Shown: piece by piece, positions 38,994-50,915 of the stretch
Layout: each line of letters starts with the position of its first letter
How positions within the stretch are numbered: position 1 is the first letter of the stretch
NCBI GenBank assembly: GCA_019448385.1
Contig: JAGTXO010000016.1
Span: forward strand, 558,001-622,000
Length of the DNA stretch: 64,000 bases
Source of the DNA: Diacronema lutheri
Lineage: Eukaryota > Haptophyta > Pavlovophyceae > Pavlovales > Pavlovaceae
Direction of reading: 5' to 3'
Notes under the pieces: generated by a model
Told to the model about the DNA's origin: nothing
Seen by the model: only the letters and a program-made list of their open reading frames with translations
The model's database searches: none
Position numbers and translations under genes: made by a program

Positions 38994-41599
38994 TTAGTCG
39001 ACCTCCTCCATCTTTGAGCCCTCGCCGCCCTCGCCGCTCTCCTCGAGCGGCGGCAGGTCCTCGAGCGCGTCCGCCTCGTCCTCCTCCTCGATCGACAGCC
39101 CCAGCTTGATCATCCGGTGGATGCGGTTGGCAAAGGTACCCGGCTCCTCGAGCGAGAAGCCCGACGTGAGCAGCGACGTCTCGAAGAGGAGGTGGACGAG
39201 GTCCTTGACCGTCTTGTCGCCCTTGTCGGCCGCCGCCTTGGCCTTGAGCTCCTTCATGATCGAGTGCTTCGGGTTGATCTCCATCGTCTTCTTCGAGCTC
39301 ATGTAGCTCGACATGGACGAGTCGCGCAGCGCCTGTGCGCGCATGATGCGCTCCATGTTGGCCGACCAGCCGTACTCGCCCGTCACGAGGCAGCAGGGCG
39401 ACTCGGTCACGCGCTCGGAGACGACCGCCTTCTCGATCTTGTCGCCCAGGATCTCCTTCATCAGCGAGCAGAGCGGCGAAAAGTCGGCGACGAGCTCCTC
39501 AAACGCCTTCTTCTCCTCCTCCGTCTCATCAAACTTGAGGCCCTCCTTGGTGACGGAGACGAGCTTCTTGCCCTCGTACTCCTTGAGCTGCTGCACGCAG
39601 TACTCGTCGATCGGGTCCGTCATGAAGAGCACCTCGTAGTTGCGCTTCTTGCACCGCTCGATGAACGGCGACGACTCGACCGCCTTCTTGGTCTCGCCCG
39701 TGATGTAGTAAATGTCCTTCTGCGACTCGGGCATGCGCGCGATGTAGTCCTTGAGCGACGTCTGCTCGTCGGCGCCCGTCTTGGTCGAGTGGTAGCGCAG
39801 CAGCTCGGCGAGCTTAGAGCGGTTAGCCGAGTCCTCGTGGATGCCGAGCTTGATGTTCTTGGAGAACTGCTCGTAAAACTTCTTGAAGTCGTCGGCATTC
39901 TCATTGATCTGCGCGCGCCAGGTGAAAAGGGTGGTGGTAGGGGGGGGGGGAGGGCGGCGAGGGGAGCGGTGTGAGATGAGCGTGTGCGCGACGGCGCACG
40001 CGCGCGCGCGAAGCCCGCCGTGCCCGCCCACCCGGCCGCCCCATCGAGCGGCACCGCGCGGCGCACCTCCATGAAGAGCTCGATGCACTTCTTGATGATG
40101 TTCTTCTTGATCACCTTGAGGATCTTGTTCTGCTGCAGCGTCTCGCGCGAGATGTTGAGCGGCAGGTCCTCCGAGTCGACCACGCCCTTGACGAACGTGA
40201 GCCACTCGGGGATGAGATCCTCGCAGTTGTCCATGATGAACACGCGGCGCACGTACAGCTTGATGTGGCCCGCGTTCTTCTTCTTCGGCTCGTACAGGTC
40301 GAAGGGCGCGCGCTTGGGCACGAAGAGGATCGACGTGAACTCGAGCTGCCCCTCCACGGAGAAGTGCTTCACCGCGAGGTGGTCCTCCCAGTCGTTGGAC
40401 AGCGCCTTGTAGAAGGCGCCGTACTCGTCGCGCGTCACGTCCTCGGGCTTGCGCGTCCAGATGGGCTTCTGCTTGTTCATCACGGCCCACTCGTGCGTCA
40501 CCTCCTTGACCGTCTTCGTCTTCTTCTCCTTCTTCGCCTTGTCCTCCTCCACCTCCTCAATCTTGGGCTCGTCATCATCGTCGCCCTCCTTCTTCGCCTC
40601 CTCCTCCTCGTCGTCGTCGTCCTCGATCTCGCGGTCGACGGTCTTCTCGGTCCAGAGCGAGATGGGGTAGTTGATGAACTCGGAATGCTTCTTCACCAAG
40701 TCCTTGAGCCGCCGCTCCTCCAAGTACTCAAGCTGATCCTCCTTCATGAAGCAGACGATCTTGGTGCCGCGGCCGAGCGGCTCGCCCGTCGGGTCCTTCT
40801 TCACCGTGAACGAGCCGCCGGCGGCCGACTCCCAAATGTACTGCTCATCGTCGTTGTGCTTCGACGTGACGACGACACGGTCGGCGACGAGGTACGCCGA
40901 GTAGAAGCCGACGCCGAATTGGCCAATCATGTTGATGTCCGCGCCGGCGGTCATCGCCTCCATGAACGCCTTGGTGCCTGACTGGGCGATCGTGCCGAGG
41001 TTGGCGATGAGGTCAGTCTTCGTCATGCCGATGCCCGAGTCGATGAGCGTGAGCGTGTTGTTCGACTTGTCCGGCACGACCCGGATGTACAGCTCCGGGT
41101 TCGAGTCGAGCACCGACTTGTCGGTGAGCGACCGATGCCGGATCTTGTCGAGCGCGTCCGACGCGTTCGAGATGAGCTCGCGGAGGAAGATCTCCTTGTT
41201 TGAGTAGAAGGTGTTGATGATCAGCGACATGAGCTGGTTGATCTCCGCCTGGAAGGCGAAAGTCTCGACATTCTGCGCGGGGACGGGCCGGGCGCGGGCG
41301 GCGCGGCGCGGCGCGGCGCGGCGCGACACGGCACGGCGCGGAAAAGGCGGGGACGGTGAGCGGCGGCCGGGTGCGACGCGCGCGCGCCATCGCACCTCGC
41401 ACCGCCGTAGAACGCCCAAGCGCACGCGCGCGTGCCGCGCGCGCATCCGCGAATCTGCGGCGAGCATGCGCGCTGCGCGCCGACGGGCGCGGGGGCGCGG
41501 CGCGCGGATGCGCGGCGCGCGCCGCGCGGTGCCGATCGTACGCGCTGGCGTGCACGCGCGTGCTCCCAACGCGCGCGAGCGACGCACCTCCTCGGCCAT
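38994..41599 (-). CDS. HSP90: Cytosolic HSP90 chaperone
   Basis: Exons are complement of 41588-41599 (MAEE only), 40067-41272 and 38994-39908; introns are 315 and 158 bp; 710 residues. The N-terminal ATPase domain reads [39 protein letters not shown] and [14 protein letters not shown] charged linker of Asp/Glu/Lys follows (near residues 215-260). The middle domain has RRVFIMD and [11 protein letters not shown]. The C-terminus ends MEEVD, the docking signal for TPR co-chaperones, which marks the cytosolic/nuclear form. Intron 2 carries a poly-C stretch on the sense strand. The gene diverges from MCM4 over 204 bp. No convincing heat-shock element was seen there. Confidence 0.97.
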
Positions 41600-41803
41600 G
41601 GTGTCGGGCGGAACTGCGAGTGCTCGAGCGGTTGTGCGGGAGCGCAAGACGTGCTCGGGCGGGCGTCTGGACTCGCGTGCGTTACCGTTCTGTCACCTTT
41701 CGTTACGCGTCGGAGGCGCGGGCGCCAACGCCGCTTTTGAAAAGCCGCGGGGCCCGGGCGCGAACGTGAGTTTTGCGCGCGCTTTCACGCGGGGGCAGGC
41801 TCC

Positions 41804-44800
41804 ATGTCGTCGCCGCCGCGCTCGTCCGAGCCGCCGCAGAGCGAGCCGCCAGCCTCGCCGGCGAGCGCGCCGGCGGGCGCGAGCTTGCCGCCGTTTTCCG
41901 ACGGGCCGCACGACACGGACGTGCCCCTCACCAACTCGGACGCCGGCCCGGCGCGCGCCCGCTCGAGCCCGCTGCCGGGCTCGACGCCGTCGCGCCGCAC
42001 GCCGGCAACGCCGGGCTCGGAGCTGGCGTCCGAGCTCCTCTCCGAGCCGCTCGACTTTGCGAGCAACCCCGCCGACGGCACGCCCGCGCCCGCCGACGGC
42101 GTGCGGCCGGCGCGCACGTCCGCGTCGCCGCGCACGCTGCGCAACGGGCTCGGCAGCAACATCTCGGCCGACCTGCCGTCGCGCACGGTGATCTGGGGGA
42201 CGGACATCGACGTCGCCGTCTTTGTCAAGGCGTTCCGCCGTGCGCGCGCGCGTGCCGCGCGCGCCGCACGCGCGCGCCGCGCGCCGCGCCGCGCGCGCCT
42301 GCGCCCGCCGTGCGCATGCGGTGGCGCGCGCGCCGACCGCGACGCCGACCGCGCCGCGCCGTCCGGCGACGGCGCTCGCGCGCAGGCTTCCTCGACGAGT
42401 TCACGCTGGACGTGCTCGGCGAGCCGCTCTACCCTGCGCGACTGCTCCACCTCCTCGAGACCGGCACGCACTCGCTCAACTTGGACGGCGCGCACCTGCG
42501 CGCCTTTGACGCCGAGCCGCGCGCGCGCGGCGAGCAGGCGGGCAGTCTGTACGCGCAGATGGTGCAGTACCCGCAGGAGACGATGCCGCTGATGGACTCG
42601 GCCGCGCAGGAGCTCTTCGAGGAGCTCGCCGCTGGCAAGGAGTCGCCGGACGAGCGGGAGGTGAAGCAGCGGGTGATGGTGCGTCCGTTCAACCTGTCCA
42701 CGTCGATTGCGATGCGCGACCTCGACCCGTCGCACATCGACACGCTGCTCTCGGTGCACGGGATGGTCACGCGCACGTCCAACATCATCCCCGACCTGCG
42801 CGTCGCCCACTTCGAGTGCTCGCTCTGCCATCACGGCGTCGACGTGACGATTGACCACGCGCAGATCGAGGAGCCGAGCACGTGCGGCTCATGCGAGGGG
42901 AAGCGCTGCATGGCGGTGGTGCACAACCGTTGCTTCTTCGCGGACAAGCAGGTGGTGAAGCTGCAGGAGGCGCCCGACCGCATCCCTGAGGGCGAGACGC
43001 CGCAGACCATCACCGCGATGTGCTGGGACGATCTGGTCGACGTCGCGAAGCCCGGCGACCGGATCGTGCTCACCGGCATCCTTCGAGCGCAGCCAATCCG
43101 CGTCAACCCACGCCAGCGCACGTTCAAGGCGATCTGCCGCACGTGCGCGCACACGCGCGCCGCCGTCGCGCGCCGTCGTCGCGCGCGCGCGCGCGACGCG
43201 CGCACCCACGCGCCGCGCGCTGCGCGCGCGTGCCCGCCCCCCCCCCCCCCTTCCCCTTCCGCGTCCGCGTCCGCAGCTATTTTGATATCCAGCACGTGCG
43301 CAAGGTGGAAGCGGGGCGACTGACGGTCGAAGACGCTCGCGCCGACGAGTCCTCCGAGTACTTCACCTCGTTCGACGAGGGCGGCGCCGACGACGAGGGG
43401 CGACGCGAGACGCGGCGCGCCAACGCCGAGGCGATCGCGTCGCGTCCGGACGCGTACGCCGCGCTCGCACTCGCGCTCGCGCCGTCGATCTGGGAGCTGG
43501 ACGACGTGAAGAAGGGCGTGCTCCTCCAGCTCTTCGCCGGCACGTCAATCCAGCTCGCCGCCGCCGAGGCGGGCGGCGGCGCGCGGCTGCGCGGCGACAT
43601 CAACGTGCTCCTCGTCGGAGACCCGGGCACGTCCAAGTCGCAGCTGCTGCAGTACGTGCACAAGGTGGCGCCGAGGGGCGTGTACACGTCGGGCAAGGGC
43701 TCGTCCGCCGTCGGCCTCACCGCGTACGCCGCCGCCGCGCGCGCGCGCCGTCGGCCGCCGCCGCGCGCCGCCGCGCGCGCCGCCGCGCCGCCTCCGCCGA
43801 CACGTGCGCCGCGCTACGCCCGCGCCGGCGCGCGCAGGTACGTGACCAAGGACTCGGAGACGGGCTCGTTCGTGCTCGAGTCGGGCGCGCTCGTCCTCTC
43901 CGACCGCGGCGTCTGCTGCATCGACGAGTTCGACAAGATGAGCGACGGCGCGCGCTCGGTGCTGCACGAGGCGATGGAGCAGCAGACCGTCTCCATTGCA
44001 AAGGCGGGAATTATCTGTGCGCGCCCAAATCGGCACCGCCCTCGCCGCGGCCGCCTCATGAGCGTCGAGCAGCGGCGCGCGCCGAGCAGCCACGCAGCGC
44101 GCGCCGCGCGGCCGCTCACGCGCTCACGCGCGCCGCGCCGCGCCGCGCAGGCACGCTCAACGCGCGCACGTCGATCCTCGCATCGGCCAACCCGCGCGAG
44201 TCGCGGTACAACCCGGGGCTCTCGGTGATTGACAACATCGACCTGCCGCCCACGCTCCTCTCGCGCTTCGACCTCATCTACCTCCTCCTCGACAAGCCCG
44301 AGGAGCGGACCGACCGACTTCTCGCCCGCCATCTTGTCGGGCTCTACGCGACGCGCCCGGACGGCGCGGACGCGGGCGGCGACGGCGGCGCGCCGGGCGG
44401 TGGCGGCGTGCGCGAGGACAGCGCTGACGACCTTGCGCGCGAGGGCAGCGTCATCGGCCATCGCACGCTCACCGATTACATCTCGTGAGCCCGCCGCCGC
44501 GCTCCTCGCGTGCTCCGCAGCGCGGCGTGACGGGGCGTGCTGGCTGCGCGGCGCGGCGCGGCGTCGCACCCGCGCGCGCGCGCGCTTGGCCGACGAGCAC
44601 GCCGCGCCGCGCGCGCGCAACGCGCCGCCGCAATCTGCGCGCCACTCCCGCGCCGCCGCCGCCGCGCGCGCCAGATACGCGCGCCAGCATGTGCACCCGC
44701 GCCTGACGGACGAAGCCTCGCAGGAACTCGTATCAGCGTACGTCGAGATGCGACGAGCGGGTGCGGGGCGCAAGACGATCAGCGCGACGCCGCGCCAGCT

Positions 44801-45743
44801 CGAGTCGCTCATCCGGCTGGCCGAGGCGCACGCGCGGCTGCACCTGCGCGGCGCGGTGAACACGGACGACGTGGGCGAGGCTGTTCGACTGATGCGCGTT
44901 GCCACGCAGCAGGCGGCCACCGACCCGCTCACGGGCACGATCGACATGGACTTGATCGCGACCGGGCGCTCGGCGGCGGTGCGCGCGCCCCTGCCCCGCC
45001 CGCCATCCTCGCCTGCGCGCTCGCGCGCGCGCGCGCGCGCGCCCCCACCGTTGCGCGACGCGTGCGGATCCGGAAGGGCGTGCGGATCCGGAGGGGCGTG
45101 CGGATCTGGAGGGGCGTGCGGATCCGGAGGGGCGTGCGGATCCGGAGGGGCGTGCGGATCTGGAGGGGCGTGCGGATCCGGAGGGGCGTGCGGATCCGGA
45201 GGGGTGTGCGGATCCGGATGGGCGTGCGGATCCGGAGGGGTGTGCGGATCCGGATGAGCGTGCGGATCCGGAGGGGTGTGCGGATCCGGAGGGGTGTGCG
45301 GATCCGGAGGGGTGTGCGGATCCGGAGGGGTGTGCGGATCCGGAGGGGCGTGCGGATCCGGAGGGGCGTGCCGTGCGTGCACGCGCGCGGCGCGATGGCG
45401 CGCATCGTGCGGCGCATGGCGCACGCGAGCAAGTCTCCGCGCGCGTCCCACACTCACCCGCTGCGCGGCGCCACGCGCCCCGTCCTGCGGCACGCGCTGC
45501 TGCCCCGCCGCGCGCCATGTCCCGTCGCAGGCGCAAGGCCAAATCAACCAGCTTGCCGCGCGGCTGCTCGAGCTGCTCGGCGAAACGTCGACCGGCTCGA
45601 CGACGGTCGCCGCGCTGCACTCGGCCGTGCTCGAGACGGCGATCGTCAGCGTGTCGTACGCGCAGGTGCGCGAGGCGCTCGACCAGCTCAGGGGCGAGCG
45701 CTCGGTCACCGAGCACGCGGGCGTTGTCAGCCTCGCAAATTAG
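41804..45743 (+). CDS. MCM4: MCM4, replicative helicase subunit
   Basis: Exons are 41804-42239, 42386-43142, 43277-43723, 43838-44016, 44151-44484, 44675-44978 and 45531-45743, giving 889 residues. A Ser/Pro-rich N-terminal tail (a usual CDC7/CDK target) leads to [10 protein letters not shown]. The zinc motif is CSLCHHG...CGSC. The AAA+ core has Walker [12 protein letters not shown], the block [16 protein letters not shown], Walker [11 protein letters not shown], sensor [10 protein letters not shown] and the arginine finger LLSRFDLIY. The C-terminal part ([22 protein letters not shown]) and a winged-helix tail complete it. GLTAYVTKD and the MCM4-like [12 protein letters not shown] favour MCM4 over its paralogues. 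The last intron (552 bp) contains a long 18-bp minisatellite. Confidence 0.95.
45056..45372. repeat. 18-bp minisatellite in the last MCM4 intron
   Basis: The unit CGTGCGGATCCGGAGGGG repeats about 17 times with single-base variants (GATCTGG, GGATGGG, GGTGTG). The period is a multiple of three and both strands stay open across it, so it appears as an R-I-R-R-G-V repeat if translated. It lies wholly inside intron 44979-45530. Confidence 0.9.
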
Positions 45744-46005
45744 ATGCATGGCGATTGGCGGAGCCGCGCCACGCGTATGCCTCGCCAGCCCGGCCGGACG
45801 CGCGGCCGGTCGGTCGTCGGGGCTGTGTGCGACGCATGCGGCTCGGCGCGCGAGTGCGCACGCGCGCTCTCGCCCGGCTCCCGGTCGCCGGCGCCCGGCC
45901 GGACGGTCGGCCTAGTTGTGAGGCTGCGTAGGTCTGTGCACAGTACGATAAGTTTAAAATTATTCTGGTTGCGGTTTTTTCACGAAGTGGACAGTACTCA
46001 TAAAT
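45744..46005. other. MCM4 3' flank, AT-rich end
   Basis: The first ~190 bp is GC-rich and featureless. The last ~65 bp (from about 45940) is AT-rich and ends with TACTCATAAAT (45995-46005), the left copy of the direct repeat that flanks the retroelement array. I see no gene here. Confidence 0.5.
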
Positions 46006-47037
46006 TTTAGGGCCCTTTTTGAACAGCTGCGAGGCGCCGTGGTCCCCGTCGGCGCGGCGCGCGCCGGCGCGGCCGTGCCGGCCGGCAGCTTCGGAACGCC
46101 GGCTGCCTTGACGGCGCCTGCCTTAGCCATCCAGGCTGCGCCCTCGCGCTCTGCTGGCCGCGCTCCGCGCGCCCCGCCGCCCCTGCCCATCGACTGCGCC
46201 GGCACCGCGAACAACGTACTTTTCGCCCCGGTCGGTGGGTTTGGGGGTGGCGGGGCGCGCGCGCACGGCCGCACGAGCGACGGCGGCGTGGCCTTCTCTA
46301 CGACGAAACCTTCGCTTGCGACGGCTGCGCCCTCGCGCTCTGATGGCCGCGCTCCGCGCGCCCCGCCGCCCCTGCCCATCGACTGCGCCGGCACCGCGAA
46401 CAACGCACTTTTCGCCCCGGTCGGTGGGTTTGGGGTTGGCGGGGCGCGCGCGCACGGCCGCACGAGCGACGGCGGCGTGGCCTTCTCTACGACGAAACCT
46501 TCGCTTGCGACGGCTGCGCCCTCGCGCTCTGCTGGCCGCGCTCCGCGCGCCCCGCCGCCCCTGCCCATCGACTGCGCCGGCACCGCGAACAACGTACTTT
46601 TCGCCCCGGTCGGTGGGTTTGGGGATGGCGGGGCGCGCGTGCGCGGCCACGCGGCCAGCATCGCGGCGCTTGCCACGCTGGCGGCGGGTGGCGGTACGCT
46701 TCGCGGCGGCGGCAGGGGGCTGCGACGCGGCGGGGAGGGCGGCGGCTCGCTGGCGGCGGGCGTCGCGCTCTGCAGCGGCGGCGGGCGGCTTGGCGACGTG
46801 GCAGGCGGCGGCTCGGGGGTGGCGGTCGTCGCCGACGATCTTCGGGCCTCGGCGTGCGCGTGCGCGTCGGCCGGTGGTGTGATTGACGGCGGCCACCGGT
46901 GCGGCGGCGCGCGGGCGGCGGCGCGCGGTGGCTAGGCGCGAGTGGGCCTTTGGGCCTGCTCCGCCTGGCGCCTCGCTGCGCACTTCCTGACCCCATCTGT
47001 TGACCCGTCGGAAAGCGTCGTTAGTATATAAATATAT
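46006..47037 (+). mobile_element. Retroelement copy A, truncated, with 189-bp units
   Basis: This is the first member of a same-orientation array. It begins near TTTTGAACAGCTGCGAGG, has three 189-bp tandem units (starts 46135, 46324, 46513; the third partial), then a Gly/Ala-rich coding tail ending RGG-stop at 46935. A 3' end follows with GTCGTTAGTATATAAATAT (about 47017-47037). The open frame on the plus strand has no ATG and appears to enter from a missing 5' part. The 3'-anchored, 5'-truncated form and the A/T tail suggest a LINE-like (non-LTR) retroelement family, or a non-autonomous relative of one. It is a relic, not a host gene. Confidence 0.7.
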
Positions 47038-49319
47038 CCAGCCCGCGCTCGTGGCCCTCGACGCCGAGCTCGCCGCGGTCGGTGGGGCCGCGCGCGCAGG
47101 TCATGACGACGTCTACGCCGTCGGCCCGCCCGCTCTCGTCGCCGCTGCGCTCTCGCGCTTCGAGGCTGCGCTCGCCGGCCTCGGCCTTCACGCCAATCTG
47201 GCCAAGTCGGCGTGCTGGATCGATCCGCGCAGCGCTGATGCGCTCGAGGGCTGCCGGGGGGCCGTTTCCCTCGGCTCGGTGGCGGACCCGGCCACTGGCG
47301 CTCTCCACTACGGCCTCAACATCTACGGCGTGCCGGTGGGCTCACCTGGCTACGTGGGCAGGACACTCGCGACCAAGACCGACGAGATCGCTGGCATCTC
47401 GAACAAGCTGATCACAACGCTCGGCTCGTCGGCCAAACAGTCGCTGTGGGTCCTCACCCGCCGCTCCACCATCTTCCGCTTCTCCTACTTGATCTCCCAC
47501 TCGTACCTGTCAGACTCCCTGCAGGCCGCGGCTGCCTTCGACGACATCCTCGCCCGGCAGGCTACCGTCGCTCTCGGCGTCTCCGTCTCGACGGATGCCA
47601 TCGCGAGCCGCCGGCTGCCGCTCCCGATTGCGATGCATGGCACCGGCCTGCGCAAGCAGGTCGACCTCGCTCCCGCCCTGATCTGGAGCGCCGCCAGCCT
47701 CGCCCTGCCGCACCTGCTCGACACGCGCGCCGCGGACGGCTCGGTCCTGGAGGCGGGCGTCCTCGACCGGCCTGCCATCGCGGCGCGCGTCGGGCACGAC
47801 GCCTTCGCCGACATGGACGCGCACGGGTGGCGCTCGTTCCTCGCCTCGGGCTCGCGCCTGGGGCGCGATCTCGCCTCCGCCTGGCACGCCATGCAGGCCG
47901 AGCTCGGCGGCGGCCAGGGCGACACGGAAGTGCGCGTCCTCCGCCTGCCGCCCGGCTCCGTCGCGCCCGCCGCTCCCGCCGCCGGACGCCGGCCTAGCCT
48001 CTTGGCCGACATCACTGGCGACCGCGAGCGCTGCCGCTTCGACATGCTCAACGCTGAGCACGCCGCCATGCCGCCGGGCTCGCGCCCACGCGGCCTCTGG
48101 TTTGGCCTCGGCAAAGAGAGCGGCCTCTTCCTCGAGGCCCTGCCGCGAGCCTATGCCGCTTTCTCTCCGGCGGAGTGGGCCGAGGCGGTTGCGCGCTACT
48201 TGGGTCTGCCGAGCCCCGTGTGCGCGCAGCTCGCGGCGGCGGGCGCGCGCCTCGCGCGCAGCGGCAGCCAGCGCCCGATCCCGGTCGATGCGTTCGGCGA
48301 CGCGCTCGCGGCGGCACCGGGCGTCGCCCACGACCACGTCGCGAAGCTTCGCCACGACCCCGCTCTCAACCTGCTCGCCTCGCTGGCTCGCGGATACGCC
48401 GGGACCTACGCGCGGCGCGAGGACGCGGACATCTTTGGCTCCGTGCTCGCCGGCGTGCCGCCGGCCGGGCGCGCGGCCCTGCGTCGTCGGCGCGTGCCCA
48501 CCGTCGATCTCGTCGTAGTGCTCAACGGTGCGGGCTCGGCCCCTCAGCTCGTGCAGACACTGTGCGAGCTCAAGTCGATCTCGTACTGCCCCACGCGCTA
48601 CGGCCAGTCGGACACGCGCCGCTGCCAGGCCGCTGAGCGGCGGGCGGCGGCCGTCGGCGGCGAGCGGCGGCGTGCGTGCGCTCAACTCGACGAGGAGCTC
48701 TTCGGCATGCAGCCGGGCCAGGTGGGCCCGATGCAGGCGCGCCTCAACTCGTTCCCGCCGATCCGCGCGCTGGTCATCGGCTCGTTCGGCGAGTGGTCGG
48801 CCGGCCTCGCCGACCTGCTCGTCACCTTCTCGCACATGGGCGCGGACGCGTGGATGGCGCGCATGGGCGCGCCCTCGCGCGACGTCGCCCGCGCGGCCCT
48901 CGAGCGCCACATGCGCCTCCAGCTCGCCGCGTGCGTCGTGCGTGGGCACGCGCAGCTCCTGCTCGCGCGCGCGCAGATGGCGCGCGGACAGGCGCCGCCG
49001 CACCGCCACGCGGCTCACGGCGTCCAGGCGGATGTGGACGCCTGCGGCGGTGTGGACGGCCTCTGCTTCCGGCGCGGCGACGGCGGCGGCGGCCGGCGGG
49101 GGCCGGCGAGGGGTGGCTAGGCGTGTGTGGGTGTCCGCCCATGACGCGTCCTGCCACGTCCTTGCCGTCCCGGCCGTTCCCGCTGCCGGCGTGCACAGGG
49201 TCGACGCCCTGATTTCGGCCTGATGTTGCGTGCGCCCTTTCGCTCGCTCCGTTTGTCCAGCCTCGGCCCCGTGCGCGCCCCTCCTGCTGACCCGCCTGTA
49301 AGCGTCGTTAGTATATAAA
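47038..49319 (+). mobile_element. Retroelement copy with reverse transcriptase remnant
   Basis: This abuts the tail of copy A. The plus-strand frame to 49120 encodes the C-terminal part of a reverse transcriptase: HDDVYAVGPPALV fits the catalytic (Y/F)xDD motif, followed by the thumb-like GLGLHANLAKSACW segment, a G-V-P-V-G-S block and a long connection region with LPIAMHGTGLRKQVD. The endonuclease, the RT fingers and any upstream ORF are missing, so it is 5'-truncated. The 3' end carries AGCGTCGTTAGTATATAAAT (about 49299-49319), the same tail as copy A. Family: probably LINE-like; the exact clade cannot be named from this fragment. Confidence 0.7.
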
Positions 49320-49700
49320 TGCCACGCTGGCGGCGGGTGGCGGTGCGCTTGGCGGCGGCGGCAGGGGGCGGCGACGCGGCGGGGAGGGCGGCGGCTCGCT
49401 GGCGGCGGGCGTCGCGCTCTGCAGCGGCGGCGGGCGGCTTGGCGACGTGGCAGGCGGCGGCTCGGGGGTGGCGTTCGTCGCCGACGATCTTCGGGCCTCG
49501 GCGTGCGCGTGCGCGTCGGCCGGTGGTGTGGTTGACGGCGGCCACCGGTGCGGCGGCGCGTGGGCGGCGGCGCGCGGTGGCTAGGCGCGTGTGGGCCTTT
49601 GGGCCTGCTCCGCCTGGCGCCTCGCTGCGCACTTCCTGACCCCGCACTTCCTGACCCCATCTGTTGACCCGTCGGAAGCGTCGTTAGTGTATAAATATCG
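49320..49700 (+). mobile_element. Retroelement copy B, severely truncated
   Basis: This starts abruptly at GCCACGCTGGCGGCGGG, matching an internal point of copies A and C (46669 and 50555), and runs to the shared 3' end with GTCGTTAGTGTATAAATAT plus an extra partial tail. Only the coding tail and 3' region remain. It is fused directly to the tail of the reverse-transcriptase copy. Confidence 0.75.
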
Positions 49701-50915
49701 TTAGTATATTTTGAACAGCTGCGAGGCGCCGTGGTCCCCGTCGGCGCGGCGCGCGCCGGCGCGGCCGTGCCGGCCGGCAGCTTCGAAACGCCGGCTGCCT
49801 TGACGACGCCTGCCTTTGCCATCCAGGCTGCGCCCTCGCGCTCTGCTGGCAGCGCTCCGCGCGCCCCGCCGCCCCTGCCCATCGACTGCGCCGGCACCGC
49901 GAACAACGTACTTTTCGCCCCGGTCGGTGGGTTTGGGGGTGGCGGGGCGCGCGCGCACGGCCGCACGAGCGACGGCGGCGTGGCCTTCTCTACGACGAAA
50001 CCTTCGCTTGCGACGGCTGCGCCCTCGCGCTCTGATGGCCGCGCTCCGCGCGCCCCGCCGCCCCTGCCCATCGAGTGCGCCGGCACCGCGAACAACGTAC
50101 TTTTCGCCCCGGTCGGTGGGTTTGGGGGCGGCGGGGCGCGCGCGCACGGCCGCACGAGCGACGGCGGCGTGGCCTTCTCTACGACGAAACCTTCGCTTGC
50201 GACGGCTGCGCCCTCGCGCTCTGATGGCCGCGCCCCGCGCGCCCCGCCGCCCCTGCCCATCGACTGCGCCGGCACCGCGAACAACGTACTTTTCGCCCCG
50301 GTCGGTGGGTTTGGGGGCGGCGGGGCGCGCGCGCACGGCCGCACGAGCGACGGCGGCGTGACCTTCTCTACGACGAAACCTTCGCTTGCGACGGCTGCGC
50401 CCTCGCGCTCTGATGGCCGCGCTCCGCGCGCCCCGCCGCCCCTGCCCATCGACTGCGCCGGCACCACGAAACACACACATTTCGCCCCGGTCGGTGGGTT
50501 TGGGGGCGGCGGGGCGCGCGTGCGCGGCCACGCGGCCAGCATCGCGGCGCTTGCCACGCTGGCGGCGGGTGGCGGTGCGCTTCGCGGCGGTGGCAGGGGG
50601 CTGCGACGCGGCGGGGAGGGCGGCGGCTCGCTGGCGGCGGGCGTCGCGCTCTGCAGCGGCGGCGGGCGGCTTGGCGACGTGGCTGGCGGCGGCTCGGGGG
50701 TGGCGGTCGTCGTCGACGATCTTCGGGCCTCGGCGTGCGCGTGCGGGTCGGCCGGTGGTGTGGTTGACGGCGGCCACCGGTGCGGCGGCGCGCGGGCGGC
50801 GGCGCGCGGTGGCTAGGCGCGTGTGGGCCTTTGGGCCTGCTTCGCCTGGCGCCTCGCTGCGCACTTCCTGACCCCGCACTTCCTGACCCGTCGGAAGCGT
50901 CGTTAGTATAAATAT
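49701..50915 (+). mobile_element. Retroelement copy C with four 189-bp units
   Basis: This has the same organisation as copy A: TTTTGAACAGCTGCGAGG start, tandem units beginning at 49827, 50016, 50205 and 50394 (the last partial), a Gly/Ala-rich coding tail ending RGG-stop at 50816, and the tail GTCGTTAGTATAAAT. It is nearly identical to copy A over most of its length, so both are recent. The direct repeat TACTCATAAAT (50916-50926) follows and matches 45995-46005 before the array. Confidence 0.75.

Noticed and set aside
41600-41803. Heat-shock elements in the HSP90/MCM4 spacer.
   Set aside because: Scattered TTC and GAA triplets exist, but no alternating array with 5-bp spacing was found, and no clear E2F site for MCM4 either.
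46039-46935. Plus-strand repeat ORF of copy A as a host gene.
   Set aside because: It has no ATG, is repeated in copy C, and ends at the same place as the reverse-transcriptase frame relative to the shared tail. It belongs to the element.
47510-50557. Open frame of about 1,000 codons on the minus strand of the repeat block.
   Set aside because: It runs antisense across several retroelement copies and their junctions, has no family motifs, and reflects the GC-rich 189-bp units.
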